A stretch of 64,000 nt of DNA. It comes from Alphaproteobacteria bacterium. GTDB lineage: Bacteria; Pseudomonadota; Alphaproteobacteria; Rhizobiales; Rhizobiaceae. The notes under the pieces were generated by a model. It was not told the DNA's origin and did no database searches. It was given only the letters and a program-made list of their open reading frames with translations. The stretch covers positions 248,001 to 312,000 of the forward strand of contig JANSYK010000003.1 of the NCBI GenBank assembly GCA_024742485.1, written 5' to 3'. Shown here in pieces: positions 60,297 through 64,000 of the stretch; the first letter of the stretch is position 1, and the number at the start of each line of letters is the position of its first letter. A program made the position numbers and the translations under genes.

Positions 60297-60446
60297 TGCC
60301 GTCGATTTGATCGATTGCCGCGCCAAGGTGCATATTTCCCCTTACATGTGGAACAAAATCCGCTACAAGGCCCGGCTTAGACCCACAACAACCTTTCAGG
60401 CCCATTGGCCGAACTGATTTGAGGACCGGGCACGCCGGTAGAAAAT

Positions 60447-61121
60447 ATGTCAGACGACAGTTTTATCCGCGAAGTCGACGAGGAACTGCGCTCCGACCGG
60501 ATGAAGACCATCTGGAAGCGCTTCGGCAAGCTCATTATTGCCGTCGCGGTACTGATCGTTGTCGGTACGGCGGCCGATCGGGGATATCAGTATTGGAAGG
60601 AAACCCAGGCCTCAAAATCCGGTGATGCCTTTCTTGCCGCGCTCAATCTGGCCCGTGAAGGTGAAACGGAACAGGCGCTGGAAGCACTGCGGTCGCTGGA
60701 GACAGATGGGTACGGATCCTATTCCGTCCTCGCTCGGCTGCGCGCCGCGACGGTTCTTGCCGATGCCGGCGACTACCAGGCAGCGATTTCCGATTTCTCG
60801 ACGATTGGGAATGATAGCGGTGTACCGGCCGCCATTCGCGATGCCGCTCGCATCCGCGCCGGCTATCTGCTGGTGGATCACGGAAGTTATGAGGACGTGG
60901 CCAACCAGGTGGAGAGTCTGAGTGGCCCGGACAATGCCATGCGCCATTCAGCCCGCGAAGCTTTGGGCCTCGCCGCCTGGAAGGCTGGCGAGGCGGCCAA
61001 GGCGAATGAATGGTTCGGAATGATCGCCGGCGACAATGGCGTGCCTGCAAGCCTGATGCAGCGGAGCGAAATCATGCTGGATCTGATCGCCGCCAGTGGC
61101 AAGGCCGCCCAACAATCCTGA
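60447..61121 (+). CDS. YfgM-like tetratricopeptide protein, membrane-anchored
   Basis: This 224-residue protein has a short cytoplasmic N-terminus (REVDEELRSDRMKTIWKRFGK), one membrane helix (LIIAVAVLIVVGTAADRG) and a helical repeat region (ALEALRSLETDGYGSYSVLARLRAATVLADAGDYQAAIS). This is the layout of the YfgM-like translocon-associated proteins often encoded next to der. It sits 63 bases upstream of der and is probably co-transcribed. Confidence 0.8.
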   Translation: MSDDSFIREVDEELRSDRMKTIWKRFGKLIIAVAVLIVVGTAADRGYQYWKETQASKSGDAFLAALNLAREGETEQALEALRSLETDGYGSYSVLARLRAATVLADAGDYQAAISDFSTIGNDSGVPAAIRDAARIRAGYLLVDHGSYEDVANQVESLSGPDNAMRHSAREALGLAAWKAGEAAKANEWFGMIAGDNGVPASLMQRSEIMLDLIAASGKAAQQS

Positions 61122-61184
61122 CGCGGTCGCAACCGTCGGCACCACAATCCGGCTAAGCTGAGCGACAGCCGGCAAGGATGAAAA

Positions 61185-62603
61185 ATGAGCTTCACCGTCG
61201 CTATCGTTGGGCGTCCCAACGTCGGCAAATCGACCCTTTTCAACCGGCTGGCCGGCCGCAAGCTGGCGCTGGTCGACGACACGCCGGGGGTAACCCGCGA
61301 CAGGCGACCGGGCGAGGCGCGCCTTGTCGACCTCAAATTCGGCATCATTGACACAGCTGGCCTTGAGGAATCAGCCCCGGATACGCTGGAAGGCCGCATG
61401 CGGGCGCAAACCGAGGCAGCGATCGACGAAGCGGACCTTTCCCTGTTTCTCATCGACGCGAAATCCGGCATTACGCCGGCGGATGAAACGCTTGCCGGCA
61501 TTTTGCGAAAGCGTGGAAAACCGGTTGTTCTCGTTGCCAACAAATCGGAAGCGCGGGGCGCCGAAGGTGGCCTTTATGACTCCTTTCGCCTTGGATTGGG
61601 CGACCCCTGTCCGGTATCTGCCGAGCATGGGGAAGGGATGCTTGATCTGCGTGACGCGATCGTCGAGGCGATTGGAGAAGAAGCCGCATTTCCCTCAACT
61701 GAAGATGTCGCGGTCACCGATGTCGATGTCACCGTTGATGAGGTTGCCGATGAAAAAACCGTGCCGGCCTATGACGAGAGCAAGCCGCTGAGGGTGGCAA
61801 TTGTCGGCCGTCCGAATGCCGGCAAATCCACTCTGATCAATCGCTTCCTCGGCGAAGACCGTCTGCTGACCGGTCCGGAGGCCGGTATCACCAGGGATTC
61901 CATCTCCGTTGAGTGGGACTGGAAAGGTCGCCGCATCAAGATGTTCGATACCGCCGGTTTGCGGCGCAAATCGAGAGTGCAGCAGAAGATTGAAAAACTC
62001 TCGGTTGCCGATGCGCTCCGCGCCATCCGTTTCGCTGAAGTGGTGGTGATCGTTCTGGACGCCGATATCTCATTCGAAAAGCAGGACCTGCAAATCGCTG
62101 ATCTCGTGATCCGCGAGGGCAGGGCGCCAGTAATCGTCTTCAATAAATGGGATATGGTGGAAGACCGACAGGAAACGCTGGAGAAACTGCGTGAGAAAAC
62201 CGAGCGCCTGCTGCCGCAGGCGCGCGGGATCAGGGCGGTTCCGATATCCGGTCTGACGGGCACCGGCCTCGACCGCATGATGCAGGCAGTCGTCGATACC
62301 CACAGGAACTGGAACCGGCGGATTCCGACGGCGCGACTCAATCAGTGGCTGGCCGAGATGCAAATGCAGCATCCGCCACCGGCCGTTTCAGGCCGGCGCC
62401 TGCGCCTGAAATACATGACGCAGATCAAGGCCCGTCCGCCGGGCTTCGTCATATCCTGCACGCGGCCCGAATCCCTGCCGGCATCCTACACCCGCTATTT
62501 GATCAACGGACTTCGTCAGGATTTCGACCTGCCGGGTGTTCCGCTGCGCGTATCCTACCGCAAGGGCGACAATCCCTTTGCCCCGAAGAAAAAGCGCCGT
62601 TAG
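61185..62603 (+). CDS. der: Ribosome-associated GTPase Der (EngA)
   Basis: This 472-residue protein has two GTPase domains in tandem, each with GRPNxGKST (near 8 and 207), DTAGL, and NKxD-type motifs (NKSE near 117, NKWD near 322), and a C-terminal KH-like domain that ends in a basic tail (KKKRR). Der acts in late 50S subunit assembly and is essential in most bacteria. The 60-residue acidic linker between the domains is typical of alphaproteobacterial Der. Confidence 0.97.
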   Translation: MSFTVAIVGRPNVGKSTLFNRLAGRKLALVDDTPGVTRDRRPGEARLVDLKFGIIDTAGLEESAPDTLEGRMRAQTEAAIDEADLSLFLIDAKSGITPADETLAGILRKRGKPVVLVANKSEARGAEGGLYDSFRLGLGDPCPVSAEHGEGMLDLRDAIVEAIGEEAAFPSTEDVAVTDVDVTVDEVADEKTVPAYDESKPLRVAIVGRPNAGKSTLINRFLGEDRLLTGPEAGITRDSISVEWDWKGRRIKMFDTAGLRRKSRVQQKIEKLSVADALRAIRFAEVVVIVLDADISFEKQDLQIADLVIREGRAPVIVFNKWDMVEDRQETLEKLREKTERLLPQARGIRAVPISGLTGTGLDRMMQAVVDTHRNWNRRIPTARLNQWLAEMQMQHPPPAVSGRRLRLKYMTQIKARPPGFVISCTRPESLPASYTRYLINGLRQDFDLPGVPLRVSYRKGDNPFAPKKKRR

Positions 62604-62607
62604 TGCA

Positions 62608-62641
62608 ATTCAGGTTTTGACGGAATCGGCAAAACCTGAAT
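62608..62641 (+). terminator. Hairpin after der
   Basis: ATTCAGGTTTTG and CAAAACCTGAAT form a perfect 12-base stem around a 10-base loop, four bases after the der stop codon. A T run is absent, so it may be a Rho-independent terminator of weak form or a stabilising stem. Confidence 0.5.
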
Positions 62642-62777
62642 GCATCAACAAAATCGAAGGCCCACACCGTTGTCCCCTTTCTGACAAGACGTGAAACGAT
62701 CTCAGTCGCCTGGGCCCGGCCACACGGTGTCAGTCCGAAACAAAAGGTGACAGGCCAGGGCGGTCAAGGGTCTGGAA

Positions 62778-62842
62778 TAATCAGGGCGCGCCTGATTAAC
62801 GCTCCATAAAGGTTAATACAGCATATTTGACACAAATTGTGT
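62778..62842. promoter_or_regulatory. Inverted repeats upstream of the SleB-type hydrolase gene
   Basis: TAATCAGG and CCTGATTA (62778-62798) are perfect 8-base arms around GCGCG, and ACACAA-A-TTGTGT (62830-62842) is a second repeat. TTGACA at 62827-62832 could be a -35 element, but no good -10 follows. The interval 62604-62870 has no gene. Confidence 0.4.
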
Positions 62843-62870
62843 TCAGTCCGTGTTGCTTTGGAGTTGGGTT

Positions 62871-64000
62871 TTGCGTCAGGATAACTTCCTAAAAGGATGG
62901 CTTGCAACATCTGCCCGCGGCCTTTCAGCCCCGCTATTGTTCGGCGCATCCGCGTTTTTCATCACCACATCGCCAATTGCATTTTCCGATACTGCGAGTC
63001 TTCTATCGGGCGCCGATAGCGGTCAGCCCCGCTGGCAGAGTTATCTTGTGGATGCGCCGGCTGGATCGGTTCACAAGGCCGAAATGCCGTTCACCGATGC
63101 GCAAACAACGGGCTCGACTTTGGCTGGCGCCGGAATCAAGCGGCCGAACGGCGAAACCATTGCAATTCGTGCCAAGCTTGGCCCCAGGGATCCGCTTCCC
63201 GATGAGGATCGAATCAACCGCAGCGAAAAGCGCGGACGTGTGCGGGCCGTCATGCCCGTGGCGCCGCCAAAGGACTTTTCCGCCGGTTCGGTTCTTCACC
63301 GCAGCAATATTCTTTTGAAGCCCCGGGAACGTGATTTTCCTGAAATGGTCTTCGTGAAACCGGAAATCAAAGGCAAGGAAGTTCAGATTGCGACGGCCTT
63401 CCATCGCCCTGTCAAACCGGAGGCCAAGAGCGGTGTTCCGGTCATGCTGGCAAAACTGGTAACCAATGACCGGCCCGACGTTCTGGCGACAGCCTATGCG
63501 CCAACGGAGCCGGACTATACGAAGACGTCGCCATTTGCTTCGATCTTGCAGGATCAAAAGAAGCAGGGCCGTTTCTTCCCGCCGGTAAAGAAGAACGATC
63601 ATGACTGGGCCGGCGATGCCCTGCCGCCCCATGTTTTTACCGCCCGTGAACAAAGATGCCTTGCTGCGGGAATCTATTTCGAAGCCCGCGGAGAGCCCGT
63701 CAAAGGGCAGGCTGCTGTTGCGCAGGTGATCCTGAATCGTGTCCGCAATCCCGCCTATCCGGGAACGATCTGCGGCGTCGTTTACCAAAACAAGCGCTGG
63801 CGCAACCGGTGCCAGTTTTCCTTCGCTTGCGACGGCATACGCGATCGTGTGCGCTCGAAACCCCATTGGTCCATGGCCAAGGATGTCGGCATGGCGGTGA
63901 CGGCCGGAAAGATCTGGCTGGAGCAAGTCGGTTCCTCGACTCATTACCACGCCATTTATGTGCGGCCGAAATGGGCAAGATCCATGAAACGGGTCGGCCG
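62871..64000 (+). CDS. SleB-type cell wall hydrolase, C-terminus outside the window
   Basis: The forward frame runs open from TTG 62871 to the window end (376 residues seen), so the ORF track misses it. The N-terminus (LKGWLATSARGLSAPLLFGASAFFITT) looks like a signal or membrane anchor; after a long linker the cell wall hydrolase domain starts with AREQRCLAAGIYFEARGEPVKGQAAVAQVILNRVRNPAYPG near residue 265. The Glu in YFEARGE is the family catalytic acid. Members cut peptidoglycan between sugars. TTG is chosen because GGAG lies seven bases upstream; GTG 62850 in the same frame is an alternative. Confidence 0.85.
   Translation, partial: MRQDNFLKGWLATSARGLSAPLLFGASAFFITTSPIAFSDTASLLSGADSGQPRWQSYLVDAPAGSVHKAEMPFTDAQTTGSTLAGAGIKRPNGETIAIRAKLGPRDPLPDEDRINRSEKRGRVRAVMPVAPPKDFSAGSVLHRSNILLKPRERDFPEMVFVKPEIKGKEVQIATAFHRPVKPEAKSGVPVMLAKLVTNDRPDVLATAYAPTEPDYTKTSPFASILQDQKKQGRFFPPVKKNDHDWAGDALPPHVFTAREQRCLAAGIYFEARGEPVKGQAAVAQVILNRVRNPAYPGTICGVVYQNKRWRNRCQFSFACDGIRDRVRSKPHWSMAKDVGMAVTAGKIWLEQVGSSTHYHAIYVRPKWARSMKRVG

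Noticed and set aside
62796-62816. CtrA-like TTAA...TTAA box ahead of the cell wall hydrolase gene
   Set aside because: The spacing is 13 bases, not the 7 expected for a CtrA site.
1-64000. Mobile elements, CRISPR arrays, tRNA or rRNA genes
   Set aside because: I looked for transposase motifs, regularly spaced repeats, tRNA-like cloverleaf ends and rRNA sequence and saw none; gene order and composition look like an undisturbed chromosome.

Overview
The window looks like a chromosomal piece of an alphaproteobacterium, most likely a Hyphomicrobiales/Rhizobiales-type organism. The evidence is the gene content: many binding-protein-dependent sugar importers, TRAP and TTT (tripartite tricarboxylate) transporters, an SbmA/BacA-type protein, an NnrU protein, a SleB-type cell wall hydrolase and a single conserved housekeeping gene, der. 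Base composition is moderately GC-rich throughout. I see no rRNA, tRNA, CRISPR array, insertion sequence or phage gene. The genus is not determinable from what I can see.

Layout. 1-6.3 kb: an SDR gene cut by the window edge, a LysR regulator, and a divergent TTT transporter (tctC-tctB-tctA) translationally coupled to a sulfatase. 6.3-10.1 kb: a periplasmic 5'-nucleotidase, a PRPP-binding phosphoribosyltransferase and an M20 amidohydrolase. 10.1-18.9 kb: a nine-gene leftward operon headed by its own FCD-type GntR regulator, then SDR, AGE epimerase, sugar-binding protein, permease, ATPase, glucarate-dehydratase-like enzyme, SMP-30 lactonase and a nucleoside hydrolase-like protein. 19.2-26 kb: an M32 carboxypeptidase, an HcnCAB/opine-oxidase-like three-subunit flavin dehydrogenase with a RidA protein, and a membrane-bound class III cyclase.

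26-43.4 kb is a gluconate / ketogluconate / idonate regulon. It holds two LacI-family regulators, a b561-type membrane protein, a beta-hydroxyacid dehydrogenase, gluconokinase, a gluconate 5-dehydrogenase-like SDR, a 2-ketogluconate reductase-like enzyme, an idonate dehydrogenase, a GlcG-like protein, gluconolactonase, 6-phosphogluconate dehydrogenase and two complete ribose-type ABC importers. Five palindromes with core GTTA-YCGR-TAAC, the E. coli GntR operator pattern, lie in exactly the intergenic regions that would control all of these genes. A sixth palindrome with a GCGC centre lies between the other LacI gene and the b561 gene. The enzymes join into one route: lactone to gluconate, idonate to 5-ketogluconate to gluconate, 2-ketogluconate to gluconate, then 6-phosphogluconate and ribulose 5-phosphate.

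43.4-51.8 kb: a leftward operon encoding a TRAP transporter, a coniferyl-alcohol-dehydrogenase-like SDR, a tandem SnoaL-like protein, an aldehyde dehydrogenase and a tandem OsmC protein, with a divergent LysR regulator. 51.8-64 kb: a GT-C-like membrane protein, a DUF899/AHSA1/ArsR group, an MFS exporter, SbmA/BacA, a polysaccharide deacetylase-like protein, a DksA/TraR zinc-finger protein, NnrU, a YfgM-like protein, Der, and a SleB-type hydrolase cut by the right edge.

The best candidates for undescribed biology are the GntR-headed operon that places a nucleoside hydrolase-like protein in a sugar-oxidation pathway, the TRAP operon for an unknown aromatic or other alcohol, the TTT-sulfatase unit, and the ABC-fed gluconate regulon with two related LacI regulators. 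All functional assignments come from reading motifs in the translations; no database search was possible.
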